Assembly (NCBI RefSeq): GCF_014649875.1
Contig: NZ_BMTW01000026.1
Coordinates: forward strand, 1-40,813
Length of the DNA: 40,813 bases
Origin: Streptomyces rubiginosohelvolus
Lineage (GTDB): Bacteria; Actinomycetota; Actinomycetes; Streptomycetales; Streptomycetaceae
Direction: 5' to 3'
Shown: positions 16,059 through 23,880 of the stretch, one piece after another
Layout: each line of letters opens with the position of its first letter
Numbering within the stretch: the first letter of the stretch is position 1
Notes under the pieces: generated by a model
What the model saw: the letters and a program-made list of their open reading frames with translations, nothing else
The model's database searches: none
What the model was told of the DNA's origin: nothing
Made by a program: the position numbers and the translations under genes

Positions 16059-18161
16059 GTGTCCACGCCGCGCAGTGTCGTGCTGGAGCGTCTCGCCTAC
16101 ACCCTGACCGCGCCCGTGCTGGCCGTGGCCCCGAACCTTTACCCCGACAGCCCCGTCAACCAGGTCGTGCAGCTGGCCGGAGCCGCCGGGATCGGCGGGT
16201 GGTTCCTCGCCGCCAAGAGCGACGGGCCCGGCACCGGGCGCAAGATCCTGCGCTGGTCCCCGCTGGTCCTGGCCGCCGCCGTCGACGTCACCGCCAAAGT
16301 GACCACCGGCTTCGGCCCCTGGTGGATGGACGGGCTGCTCGCCGGCGGATGGGCGGCCGCCGGATGGATCGTCTCGCCGTTCTCACGGCACACCCGGCGC
16401 AGCCACCGCCCCGCCCTCGCCTCCCGCACCCAGGCCGCGCGCCTCCAGCCCGCCGCGACGGCCCAGGTGGTCCCGGGTGACGGGGCCGACGCCTTCACCC
16501 GGCAGGTGCGGGCGCTGTGGGCGCGGGCCGGGGACCCGGGGCGCACCCAGGTCGTTACCGCCGTCCCGCACCCCGGCACCGACCACGACCTGACTCTGCT
16601 GCTGCGCGCTAGCGAGCCGGGCCGCCCGATCGCCGGTATCAGCGAGGCCGCGGTGGCGGCCGCGTTCGGGATCGACGAGGCGTTCGTGAAGTTCGCCGCA
16701 GTGACACGGAGCGGCGGCCGTCAGGGTGGTCCGGGGTGGCTGGAGGTGCATCTCACGCCGGACGAGGCCGAGCGCCGCAGCAGGACGCCGACCGTGCCGG
16801 AGTGGTGGGCCGACCGGATCGGTGCGGCGACCGGCCCGATCCCGGGCTCGGAGTTCATCAAGAAGATCCGCGACAAGGGGCGCAAGGTCACCCACTACAT
16901 CGGGCAGGTGCCCGACGAGATGGGCGAGCCGAGGGTCAACCTGCACGGTCTGGCGGCCGCGTTGAAGACGAAGTACGACGAGGGCCGTCTGTTCGTCACC
17001 ATCGACGGCAACCAGGTCCTGGTGTCCCTGTGGGACAGCTCCCCGCTGGCCCAGGTGTTCCCCGCCACCCGGGAGCTGCTCACCCCCGATGCGGACGGTC
17101 GGTGGGTGACCGGGTATCTCGGCAATGGGCAGCCGGCCCGCAACCGGGTCTACACCGACCGCGGTGCCGCGCACGGCCTGTTCGTCGCCCCCTCCGGCGG
17201 TGGCAAGACCCATCTGATGGGCCTGCACATCGCCGCCGACGCCCTGTTCGGGGCCGTGGTGTGGCTCGCGGCCGAAGCGCCGGACGAGAAGGCCGCCATG
17301 CTCGGCGAGTACACCGACCGGTACGGCGTCGGGGCGCTCTACATGATCCGGCTCCTGCGGGCGCTGGACGCGCTGATGGAGATCCGCGGCGAGATGGTGT
17401 GGGAGGACGGGAGGGTCCACGACTGGGATCCGAAGCAGCCGGGCTGCCCGTACCGGATGCTGTCCGCCTACCTGGACGAGTTCCTTTCCGCCGCCCGTCA
17501 CGGTCTCTACGGGGCGGAGATCATGGACCTGGCCGAGCTCGTGTCGGTCAAGGGCCGCAAGTACGGCATCGGCCTCAAGGTCGCCGGACAGTCGATCTTC
17601 GTGCAGGACGGGTTCACGCAGCTGCTGTGCGAGAACCTCCGTGAGAACTGCATCCCCGTCGTCCTGAAGGTCGCCCCCGGCAAGGTCGTGGGGATGTTCA
17701 AAGCACTGGGCATTCCGTCCGAGAACACGCCCGCCCCTCTCCCCCGCTCCTTCTCCCCCGAGGAGCGCGGGCGCATCGAGCGGGTCATGTCCGGGGAGCC
17801 CGAGCCCCCCGCGAACTCCAACACGGGCGGCGCCGGGTGGATCGTCGAAGCGAAGCAGCCCGAGGTCCTGCGCACCCTGTTCATGAGCTTCTCCGAGGGC
17901 CTGGACGACTACTTCCCCGACACCATCGCCAGCCTCAGCGACCACGAGATCCGCGAGCTCGAAGCCCGCGACCTCTGGTTCGACTGGACCGAGCCGCCCC
18001 GGCCCGGTGAGTTCGGGCCCGAGCCCGACGACGAGGACGACGAGGAGACCGCTCCGAAGAGGAGCGGGAAAGGGCGCGGCGGGAAGCCTGCCGCACGCCG
18101 CGACACCGTCAGCTCCCCGCGCCAGGCGCTCGACGCGATCAAGGCGCTGAGCCGCAGCTGA
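16059..18161 (+). CDS. FtsK/TraB-type DNA translocase ATPase
   Basis: 700 aa; GTG preceded by GAAGGAG. The N-terminus has several membrane segments within residues 10-110 (LAGAAGIGGWFLAAK, WSPLVLAAAVDVTAKVT, GLLAGGWAAAGWIVSPF). The cytoplasmic part carries Walker A FVAPSGGGKTHLMG at about 377-390 and a Walker B-like MLSAYLDEFLSA near 468-479. The last 60 residues are acidic then basic (PDDEDDEETAPKRSGKGRGG) with no winged helix. Streptomyces conjugation moves double-stranded DNA by one such hexameric motor, so this should be the transfer pump. Some relatives are annotated otherwise, but the P-loop and topology make this assignment likely. Confidence 0.85.
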   Translation: MSTPRSVVLERLAYTLTAPVLAVAPNLYPDSPVNQVVQLAGAAGIGGWFLAAKSDGPGTGRKILRWSPLVLAAAVDVTAKVTTGFGPWWMDGLLAGGWAAAGWIVSPFSRHTRRSHRPALASRTQAARLQPAATAQVVPGDGADAFTRQVRALWARAGDPGRTQVVTAVPHPGTDHDLTLLLRASEPGRPIAGISEAAVAAAFGIDEAFVKFAAVTRSGGRQGGPGWLEVHLTPDEAERRSRTPTVPEWWADRIGAATGPIPGSEFIKKIRDKGRKVTHYIGQVPDEMGEPRVNLHGLAAALKTKYDEGRLFVTIDGNQVLVSLWDSSPLAQVFPATRELLTPDADGRWVTGYLGNGQPARNRVYTDRGAAHGLFVAPSGGGKTHLMGLHIAADALFGAVVWLAAEAPDEKAAMLGEYTDRYGVGALYMIRLLRALDALMEIRGEMVWEDGRVHDWDPKQPGCPYRMLSAYLDEFLSAARHGLYGAEIMDLAELVSVKGRKYGIGLKVAGQSIFVQDGFTQLLCENLRENCIPVVLKVAPGKVVGMFKALGIPSENTPAPLPRSFSPEERGRIERVMSGEPEPPANSNTGGAGWIVEAKQPEVLRTLFMSFSEGLDDYFPDTIASLSDHEIRELEARDLWFDWTEPPRPGEFGPEPDDEDDEETAPKRSGKGRGGKPAARRDTVSSPRQALDAIKALSRS

Positions 18162-18170
18162 GAGCGCATC

Positions 18171-18335
18171 TCACTCGGCCGGTGTCCAGGGCCCGTCCGG
18201 TGTCCATGACGTGCCCTCGCACCACCAGCAGTCGAACTCCTCGGGGTCCTCGAACCGAGTCCCCCAGAACCCGGTGCGGGCGCAGAACACGGCGTTGTCC
18301 TCGCCGCACCACCCGCACACGAACAGGAACCACAT
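18171..18335 (-). CDS. Small zinc-ribbon-like protein
   Basis: 54 aa, ATG at 18335 on the minus strand. Two CxxC pairs: FVCGWCGEDNAVFC near the start and FDCWWCEGTSW near the end, in a Trp-rich sequence ending DGPWTPAE. The regular CxxC spacing and the aromatic content argue for a real zinc ribbon. It is convergent with the translocase gene, 9 bp from its stop. The upstream frame continues open, so the start is uncertain. Function unknown. Confidence 0.55.
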   Translation of the reverse strand: MWFLFVCGWCGEDNAVFCARTGFWGTRFEDPEEFDCWWCEGTSWTPDGPWTPAE

Positions 18336-18360
18336 CCAGAAACCCCACTTCCCCACACCA

Positions 18361-18388
18361 GTCCGGCGCCCCCCTGTGGGCGCCGGAC
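18361..18388. terminator. Perfect hairpin between divergent genes
   Basis: Arms GTCCGGCGCCC/GGGCGCCGGAC (11 bp) around CCCCTGT-type loop sequence. It lies between the leftward small gene and the rightward two-TM gene, where a terminator is not expected, so it may be regulatory. Confidence 0.6.
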
Positions 18389-18498
18389 GACCCCAGCTTG
18401 ACGGCAACCACCAGCCCACAGAGGCCGGTTGCAGCATTCCCCGAGACCGGTTTCCCCCGGCCCAAATGCCTTCCCGTCCGTATGATCGGAGACCCCCG

Positions 18499-18990
18499 GT
18501 GGACCCCCTGCACACCCAGCACGGCCTGAACGAGTCCGAGGCCGCAGCCGAAGCCCAACGCCTGCTCGACGACTGGGCGTCCCGGCCCGTACGCCACCAC
18601 CCCACCTCGTTCCGCGACAAGACCGAGCCGCCCGCCTTCGGCCCCACCCCGCCCGTGAAGCAGGAAGACCACCGGATCGTCCCGGCCTGGGCAGCCGGGA
18701 TCGCGGTCGCGAGCATCGGTGTCGGAGCCGGGATCACCGGCGTCGGCTGCGGTGCCTGGCTGGTCCTCCACGGCCTCGCCTCAGTCACGCTCAACAGCGT
18801 GCTGATGGTGACCCTGCCCCTCGCCGGCCTCGCGATGACCGTGACCGCGATCGGAGGCGCGATCAGCAAGGCGCGGGCGGCCATCACCACGAACGTCTAC
18901 GAGGCCCCGGTCACCCAGCACACCATGATCGACAACAGCTCCACCACCCGCGGCATGTTCTTCGCCCGCACCCGCAACACGATCCGCTGA
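18499..18990 (+). CDS. Two-TM plasmid membrane protein
   Basis: 163 aa from GTG 18499 with GGAG 8 bp upstream. Acidic helical N-terminus (ESEAAAEAQRLLDDWASRPV). Two adjacent membrane segments near residues 70-130: IVPAWAAGIAVASIGVGAGI to WLVLHGLA, and LNSVLMVTLPLAGLAMTVTA. The polar tail VTQHTMIDNSSTTRGMFFAR is typical of a small family seen in Streptomyces transfer operons. Possible spread (Spd-type) function by context only. Confidence 0.7.
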   Translation: MDPLHTQHGLNESEAAAEAQRLLDDWASRPVRHHPTSFRDKTEPPAFGPTPPVKQEDHRIVPAWAAGIAVASIGVGAGITGVGCGAWLVLHGLASVTLNSVLMVTLPLAGLAMTVTAIGGAISKARAAITTNVYEAPVTQHTMIDNSSTTRGMFFARTRNTIR

Positions 18991-19053
18991 CTCACCGGCC
19001 CCCTGGCCGCCATGCACAACATCCTGCCCAGTCCCCACCCCGTGGAGGTCACG

Positions 19054-19434
19054 GTGTCTTTTCTCCGACTCACCCGGGAGGCCCTCGCAGGCCTCGCATC
19101 GTCAGGCCGGTCCTACGCCTATACCAGCCCCAGGGACCTCGACGAACTCCTTACGGAGCAGACCGCGGCCGCCAACCGGGAAGCCGCCGACCACACCGCC
19201 GCAGCCTCCCAGCTGCACGCCGACGAACTCCACCTGCAACCCGGGCTCCTGGAAGCCCGCCGCGACATCCTCGCCGACATCCACTACCTGGAAGGCCTCC
19301 TGATCGGCGCCCGCGCCAGGAACCTGAGCCACGAACTCGTCGAGCACCTCGCCGCCGCCGTCGACACCGGCCACCAACTCACCGCGCGCCTGGCAGAAGC
19401 CACCCGCGCCACCATCACCGACACTGAGCACTGA
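19054..19434 (+). CDS. Helical hypothetical protein
   Basis: 126 aa from GTG 19054, preceded by GGAGG; an in-frame ATG at 19012 has no site. Mostly helical and Ala/Leu-rich: LTREALAGLASSGRSYAYTS, then ELLTEQTAAANREAADHTAA, HLQPGLLEARRDILADIHYL and AARLAEATRA-like end. It appears to be the last gene of the transfer operon. No family recognised. Confidence 0.7.
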   Translation: MSFLRLTREALAGLASSGRSYAYTSPRDLDELLTEQTAAANREAADHTAAASQLHADELHLQPGLLEARRDILADIHYLEGLLIGARARNLSHELVEHLAAAVDTGHQLTARLAEATRATITDTEH

Positions 19435-19457
19435 CACCCGCCGTACCGCCCAGCCCG

Positions 19458-19511
19458 GGCCACAGCGTCGACACCGGCGGCCAGTTCTGCGGCAGCATCC
19501 CGGCCACCTGA
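19458..19511 (+). pseudogene. C-terminal remnant related to the gene at 21796-22095
   Basis: The short frame GHSVDTGGQFCGSIPAT ends at the TGA at 19509-19511. It aligns with the last 17 residues of the protein encoded at 21796-22095 (VHSADNGGPYCDSIPAT). The DNA from 19493 to 19529 is identical to 22077-22113 over 37 bp, through the stop and into the following hairpin. Confidence 0.7.
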
Positions 19512-19567
19512 ACGCCCCTCCGCCCCGGGCCTCGCAGGCCGGGGCGCTGCCCGCCCACCGCTTCAAC

Positions 19568-19597
19568 GTGCCCCGTCGGCTCCGGCCGACGGGGCAC
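19568..19597. terminator. Hairpin in the gap 19512-19730
   Basis: Perfect arms GTGCCCCGTCGG/CCGACGGGGCAC. A second inverted repeat CGCCCCGG/CCGGGGCG lies at 19521-19546. Nothing else is supported in this 220-bp gap. Confidence 0.7.
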
Positions 19598-19730
19598 CGC
19601 ATTTCCCCAGCACCAACCGCTGACCCGGCCACCTGCCCGGCCCTCACCCTCTTCCGGATCATCCGGGGGGTGAGGCCCGGCCAGGCCGCCCGGCCTGCAC
19701 CCCCAACACACCCTCGCAGGGAGCTTTGCC

Positions 19731-19874
19731 ATGCCCGTTCGCACCCTCACCGCCGCCCGTCCCGGCCCCGTCCTGGTCGATGCCCAGCTCCTCGGGGCGG
19801 CGGGGACCATCACCGTCCGCACCGCCCACGACCGGACGACGGTGGAGATCACCCTCCGCACCGCTGAGGACTGA
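19731..19874 (+). CDS. Small beta-rich hypothetical protein
   Basis: 47 aa. ATG preceded by AGGGAG at good spacing. The sequence alternates as if in beta strands: MPVRTLTAARPGPVLVDAQL, then GTITVRTAHDRTTVEITLRT, ending AED. It has the high G/C third positions of its neighbours. No family recognised. Confidence 0.6.
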   Translation: MPVRTLTAARPGPVLVDAQLLGAAGTITVRTAHDRTTVEITLRTAED

Positions 19875-20644
19875 GCCCTTCGTCCCTGGCGCGGACGCGC
19901 TCCCTCATTCAGCGCCCGCTGGAACGGTTGGCCTGGATGGACGACGAGGGCATCGCCCTGGCCGACCTCAACCAGCCGACTCTCGACCGCTGGCTGTGCC
20001 AGGGCAAGCAACATCGCCGAGACATCCGCCAGTTCATGCAGGGGGCACATCGCCACAAGCTCGCCCGACGCCTAGATGTGCCCAGAAGCCGGGTGGAACA
20101 GCCCAGCGTCTTCATCGAAGACGACGAGCGTCTACAGCAGCTCCGACGCTGCGTAGAGGACGAGACCATCCCGCTTGCCGCGCGAGTAGTCGGCAGCCTC
20201 GTCCTCCTCCTCGGCCTGCAGATCAGCAAGATCCTCCGGCTCACCACCGAGGACGTGTCGCTGAACGGAAGCACCGTGCGCCTGCATCTGAACGACCACC
20301 ACGTGGACCTGCCGCCCCGCATCTCGGCCCTCGTCGGGCAGCGCCTGGAGCAAGCGGAAGCGGCCTGGGAGAACAACCGCACCGCCAGCACAACCCCATG
20401 GCTCTTCCCGGGCCACAACCCGGCTCGTCCGTTGGGCCTGCAGTCGATCCACATTCAACTCCGCAAGCACGACCTCAAAGGGCTCGCCGGTCGCAACACC
20501 GCCCGCCTCGCCCTCGCCGCCAACGTTCCTGCGTCAATCCTCGCTGAAGTCACAGGCACCAGCGTGAGCAATGCGACCCGGTGGGCCACGCTGGCCAAGC
20601 GTGACTGGACCGGCTACATCAGCAGTCGGCGAATCGGCGGCTAA
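19868..20644 (+). pseudogene. 5'-truncated tyrosine recombinase, probably inactive
   Basis: The open frame begins right after an in-frame TGA (19865) and reads sensibly (RSLIQRPLERLAWMDDEGIA) before any start. Only a TTG (19928) or ATG (19937) is available, so most of the N-terminal core-binding domain is missing. The catalytic-domain fold remains: VVGSLVLLLGLQISKILRL, TTPWLFPGHNPARPL, ILAEVTGTSVSNATRWATLA. The family's Arg in GLRxxE is Gln (GLQISK), the HxLRH segment is GRNTARLALA, and the place of the Tyr nucleophile is RW...DW. Catalysis looks lost. A short expressed DNA-binding relic is the alternative. Confidence 0.75.
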
Positions 20645-20713
20645 GAAGTCGGTTTCTCTCGTGGGTGAGCCGCGACATCATGGGCGTCGGTAGGTTCACA
20701 TGCGAGAGGACGA

Positions 20714-21292
20714 GTGCGGCGGGTGTCAGGAGATGGGCAGACGGATCTGACGGAGCTGTGGCAGCAGCGTTGGCCCAGTTGCCCTCCGGTTGGGTACAAG
20801 CTCCGCGACCCGTATCGGGATGTCTGGGTACGTTTTCACAGCCTGCCGGAGTCGAAGCGGTACGCGGAGGACGCGAGCGAGTACACCGTCGTCCTCGAGC
20901 GTTACAACACCGTCCTTGAGGAGTTGTTCGCCGGCGCGGACGTGTATGTGATCACTCCGCTTTGGACGACCGAGGCCGATGTTCCGCCATTGGAACCCGT
21001 CACGGGGTATTGGCAGAGCCTGCTGGTGGAGGACGATCCTGACCCTGAGTTCCGCACGTACTGCCATCTCTTTGCCGCCCGCCGGACCTGGCAGCGCGGC
21101 TGCATCGACGACTTGCTCCGAGATATCGCCGACGACAAGATGGCGGGAATCCTCATCACCGACACCCGCATGCAGCGCATCCACCACCCCTACGACGGTG
21201 GCGCCGATGTCTTCCTCGCCACGCCCGAAGAACGGGACCGGATGCGCGATCGGCACGCTGACTGGCTTTCCAGTCACCCCTTGGGTCTCTGA
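20714..21292 (+). CDS. DUF3885-type protein
   Basis: 192 aa; GTG preceded by GAGAGGA. Motifs recalled from DUF3885: WVRFHSLPESKRYAEDASEY, then VVLERYNTVLEELFAGADVY and VYVITPLWTT. The C-terminal part holds MAGILITDTRMQRIHHPYDG and FLATPEERDRMRDRHADWL. Function of the family is unknown; relatives often lie near polymorphic-toxin or immunity-type genes. Within the repeat-bounded module 19493-22113. Confidence 0.7.
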   Translation: MRRVSGDGQTDLTELWQQRWPSCPPVGYKLRDPYRDVWVRFHSLPESKRYAEDASEYTVVLERYNTVLEELFAGADVYVITPLWTTEADVPPLEPVTGYWQSLLVEDDPDPEFRTYCHLFAARRTWQRGCIDDLLRDIADDKMAGILITDTRMQRIHHPYDGGADVFLATPEERDRMRDRHADWLSSHPLGL

Positions 21293-21302
21293 CCGGCTCG
21301 GA

Positions 21303-21767
21303 TTACCGCTCCGCTCGAATGGTCTTTACCGCAAGCACCGGGTTGAGGGGCTCCACCAACTCTTTGGTCGCGACGGCCACGAGGCGCGCGGGCGCATCAT
21401 CCTCCAGCAACGCGCTCACGTACTCGATGGCCTCCGCGGGCGAGAGCACAGGCAGCCTTTGGCGCAGCGTCCGCACAGCATGCATGCGTCCGCGCGTAGC
21501 GGCGACGCCGCGGAGCGCATCGTGTAGATCGTCCACTGCAGTGCGCACCGGCAGCCCGCGTATCCGGGCCCGATAGTCGGCCTCCCACTCTCCGTTTACG
21601 GCGGAGACGACGCCGATCTGGTGCAGTCCTCCGTCGACGCGGTCGACCAGATACGGCCCGTTGCCAATCAGCGCGTACTTCGAGTCCCGGGTGCGTACGA
21701 AGTCCTCGGACTGCCAGGAAACGATCCACACCAGCTCGTGCTCCTTGACACGGACCACAGCCATCAC
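21303..21767 (-). CDS. YrhB/Imm35-like protein
   Basis: 154 aa. The N-terminal half follows the YrhB/Immunity-35 pattern: ELVWIVSWQSEDFVRTRDSK, then YALIGNGPYLVDRVDGGLHQ. The C-terminal half is helical (AVDDLHDALRGVAATRGRMH, AEAIEYVSALLEDDAPARLV). Members of this fold include predicted immunity proteins, so a protective role is possible (inference). Convergent with the DUF3885-type gene (10 bp apart), which could be a pair of accessory genes inserted together. Confidence 0.65.
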   Translation of the reverse strand: MMAVVRVKEHELVWIVSWQSEDFVRTRDSKYALIGNGPYLVDRVDGGLHQIGVVSAVNGEWEADYRARIRGLPVRTAVDDLHDALRGVAATRGRMHAVRTLRQRLPVLSPAEAIEYVSALLEDDAPARLVAVATKELVEPLNPVLAVKTIRAER

Positions 21768-21795
21768 CGCCTATCCCGACACTCTGAGCCAGGCA

Positions 21796-22095
21796 GTGGA
21801 CCAGGACGCGTGGACCGGATTCCCGGCCCTGATGGACAACAACGTTCAGCCCAGCGCGGTGGCGCACCTCGACGGCGGGCTGTGGCTGCACCACACGATC
21901 ACCGCGGACGCCGACTACCGGGACGTCCTCACCCTCCTCGTGCCCTGCGCCTGCGGCCTCGGCTACGTCCCCTCGCTCCTGGAGGACGAGAGGGATCTCC
22001 TGGAGCTCCTGGCGGAGCTGCGCGCCACCGGCGGCCGCGGCGTCCACAGCGCCGACAACGGCGGCCCGTACTGCGACAGCATCCCGGCCACCTGA
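21796..22095 (+). CDS. Hypothetical plasmid protein, 5' end possibly truncated
   Basis: 99 aa from GTG 21796; the frame is open further upstream to 21661, over the start of the opposite gene. Sequence: WTGFPALMDNNVQPSAVAHL, DGGLWLHHTITADADYRDVL, LVPCACGLGYVPSLLEDERD, ending CDSIPAT. CAC and other Cys suggest a small metal site. There is no good ribosome binding site, and only 28 bp separate it from the opposite start, so its natural 5' region may have been lost when the upstream module arrived. Confidence 0.6.
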   Translation: MDQDAWTGFPALMDNNVQPSAVAHLDGGLWLHHTITADADYRDVLTLLVPCACGLGYVPSLLEDERDLLELLAELRATGGRGVHSADNGGPYCDSIPAT

Positions 22096-22098
22096 ACG

Positions 22099-22122
22099 CC
22101 CCTCCGCCCCGGGGCGGAGGGG
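22099..22122. terminator. Perfect GC hairpin
   Basis: CCCCTCCGCCCC directly followed by GGGGCGGAGGGG, 12-bp arms, 4 bp after the stop. A second hairpin GCGGCCCCG/CGGGGCCGC is at 22232-22258. Confidence 0.7.
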
Positions 22123-22280
22123 GAGGGCCGGCCGCAGCATCGGCAAAGTGGCCGACCAGCCCCGTCCCCTTCACCCGCACGCGAGATCAGGAGACCCACC
22201 AGGTTGACGCACCACCCTCACGCCACCGAGCGCGGCCCCGCCACGCGGCCGGGGCCGCCCGCCGCAACCGGAAGGACCCG

Positions 22281-22766
22281 ATGAACCGCCTGACCCTCGC
22301 CCCCGGCACGATGTGCACCCTGATCGGGCCGCCGGGCTGCGGCAAGTCCGCCTTCGCCGCCCAGTGGCCCGACACTTGGCGGGTCTCCCTGGACTTCTAT
22401 CGCAAGCTCGCCGCCGATACCGAGACCGACCAGTCCGCGACACCGGTCGCTGTGCAGATCCAGGACCTGCTCCTGGGCGCTCGCCTGGCCCGTGGCCTGA
22501 CCACGATCGTCGACTCCACCAACCTGCGCGCTTCCGTCCGGGCCGGGCTGCTGGCCCGCGCCGCCCACTGGGAGCGCCCGGCCGTAGCCGTGCTGTTCGA
22601 CGTACCCCTGGCGATCGTCGAGGCACAGAACGCCGGCCGCGGCCGGGTCGTGCCCGCCCACATCGTTCGCGAGTTCCACCACCAGCTGCCCACCGCCGAG
22701 CAGCTGCACGAAGAGGGCTGGCCCACGGTGCACCTGGCCTCCACCCTCACCAACTCCGCCCGATGA
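22281..22766 (+). CDS. P-loop polynucleotide-kinase-like protein
   Basis: 161 aa; ATG preceded by GGAAGGA. Walker A GPPGCGKSAFAAQW at about residues 16-29; then SLDFYRKLAAD, an acidic pair where kinases of this fold place the substrate-binding Asp; TTIVDSTNLRASVRAGLLAR (strand ending in DSTN); AVAVLFDVPLAIVEAQNAGR; RVVPAHIVREFHHQLP. This is the pattern of AAA_33/T4 Pnkp-like kinases, which phosphorylate 5' ends of RNA, DNA or small molecules. Substrate unknown. The next gene overlaps (ATGA). Confidence 0.8.
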   Translation: MNRLTLAPGTMCTLIGPPGCGKSAFAAQWPDTWRVSLDFYRKLAADTETDQSATPVAVQIQDLLLGARLARGLTTIVDSTNLRASVRAGLLARAAHWERPAVAVLFDVPLAIVEAQNAGRGRVVPAHIVREFHHQLPTAEQLHEEGWPTVHLASTLTNSAR

Positions 22767-23086
22767 CCGGCACCGGCATCGGCACGCGCGACAACCCCGT
22801 GCCCGCCACCCCCGACACCCTGCCGGGCGCGTGCTACTGGTTCACCGACCCCGACGGGGCGCTCTGCCTCTCCCCCGGGTGCATGGCCCGGATCCAGGAC
22901 CCCGACGCGCAGTGCCTGTGCGACACCCTCACCGCCCGACTCGACCGGCTCACCGGCAGGCTGCGGGACCTGGAAGAGCGCCACGAGTACGCCAACGTCT
23001 GGTGGCAAGCCCTGAGCTCCGTCGTACGCGACCACCCCGACGGCCGGGCCATCGTCACCGAGACCCGCGCCCGCACCGGCCGCTGA
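22763..23086 (+). CDS. Cys-containing hypothetical protein
   Basis: 107 aa; ATGA overlap with the kinase-like gene. A Cys-rich middle (GACYWFTDPDGALCLSPGCM, DAQCLCDTLTARLDRL) is followed by a coiled-coil-like helix (RLRDLEERHEYANVWWQALS). It may bind zinc. The coupling suggests it works with the kinase-like protein. Confidence 0.7.
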   Translation: MTGTGIGTRDNPVPATPDTLPGACYWFTDPDGALCLSPGCMARIQDPDAQCLCDTLTARLDRLTGRLRDLEERHEYANVWWQALSSVVRDHPDGRAIVTETRARTGR

Positions 23087-23127
23087 CGGCCCGAAAGGCA
23101 CCCCGCGCAACCACCACAACAGAAAAC

Positions 23128-23161
23128 GCTCGGGACCGCCGAGGCAACGGCGGTCCCGAGC
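23128..23161. terminator. Strong hairpin upstream of the first GGDEF gene
   Basis: Perfect 14-bp arms GCTCGGGACCGCCG/CGGCGGTCCCGAGC around AGGCAA. The second GGDEF copy has an inverted repeat at the matching place (27743-27787). Confidence 0.8.
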
Positions 23162-23202
23162 TACCCCCACCCGTGCATGAGACGAGAGAGGGACACCTCA
23201 GT

Positions 23203-23880
23203 ATGAACGCCGCCGTGCGCTTACCGGGCCGGTACAGCCGGCACGCACTCCTGATCGCCACCGCAGCCGTACCGCTGACCGGCTGGGCTGCCCACGCCCT
23301 CACCCTGCACAAGCGCCTCGCCGCCACCCGCAAGGACCCGCTGACCGGCCTGCTGCGACGCGACGCCTACACCGCCCGCGCCCGCCGCCTCCTGGCCCGC
23401 CACGGCGACGACCTGGCCGTCGTGATGGTCGACGCCGACCATTTCAAGACCGTGAACGACACCCTGGGCCATGCGGCGGGCGACGCCGTACTCACCGCCT
23501 TCGGCACCCGGCTCACCGCCTGGGCGGGCCCGCACGCAGCCGTCGGCAGGCTCGGAGGCGACGAGTTCGCCGTCGTTCTGGGCCTGGCCCCGGGTCGCCG
23601 CGCGCAGCGCCTGGAGCAGCTGGTGCGGATGCTCCACACCCCGGTCGTCCTGGACGACGGCCGCACGGTCGACGTCGCCGCCTCGGTCGGCGCCGCGACC
23701 CCGGACGTCCTGGGCACCCGGGACCTGACCGCACTACAGAGGGCGGCCGACGTCGCGCTGTACGCCGGGAAACACTCCGGCCGGGCCGTCGTCGCCACGG
23801 CCGCGCACGCGACCACGCCGTCCATCAACGGACGCCGCGTCGGCCGCCCGGGGACAGCGGTCTGGGGGCGTGCCGCATGA
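23203..23880 (+). CDS. Membrane-anchored GGDEF (diguanylate cyclase-type) protein
   Basis: 225 aa; ATG preceded by GAGAGAGGG. An N-terminal membrane segment (LLIATAAVPLTGWAAHAL, about 15-35) is followed directly by a complete GGDEF domain: DPLTGLLRRDAYTARARRLL, VVMVDADHFKTVNDTLGHAA, GRLGGDEFAVVLGLAPG, and the closing ADVALYAGKHSGR. The intact GGDEF signature and the metal-binding Asp in VDADHF predict synthesis of cyclic di-GMP. The RxxD inhibitory site is not visible before GGDEF. In Streptomyces c-di-GMP controls development through BldD, so an element-borne cyclase could influence the host. The stop overlaps the next start (ATGA). Confidence 0.88.
   Translation: MNAAVRLPGRYSRHALLIATAAVPLTGWAAHALTLHKRLAATRKDPLTGLLRRDAYTARARRLLARHGDDLAVVMVDADHFKTVNDTLGHAAGDAVLTAFGTRLTAWAGPHAAVGRLGGDEFAVVLGLAPGRRAQRLEQLVRMLHTPVVLDDGRTVDVAASVGAATPDVLGTRDLTALQRAADVALYAGKHSGRAVVATAAHATTPSINGRRVGRPGTAVWGRAA

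Noticed and set aside
16383..17945. Long minus-strand frame opposite the translocase
   Set aside because: Shadow of the ATPase gene, whose Walker motifs are unambiguous.
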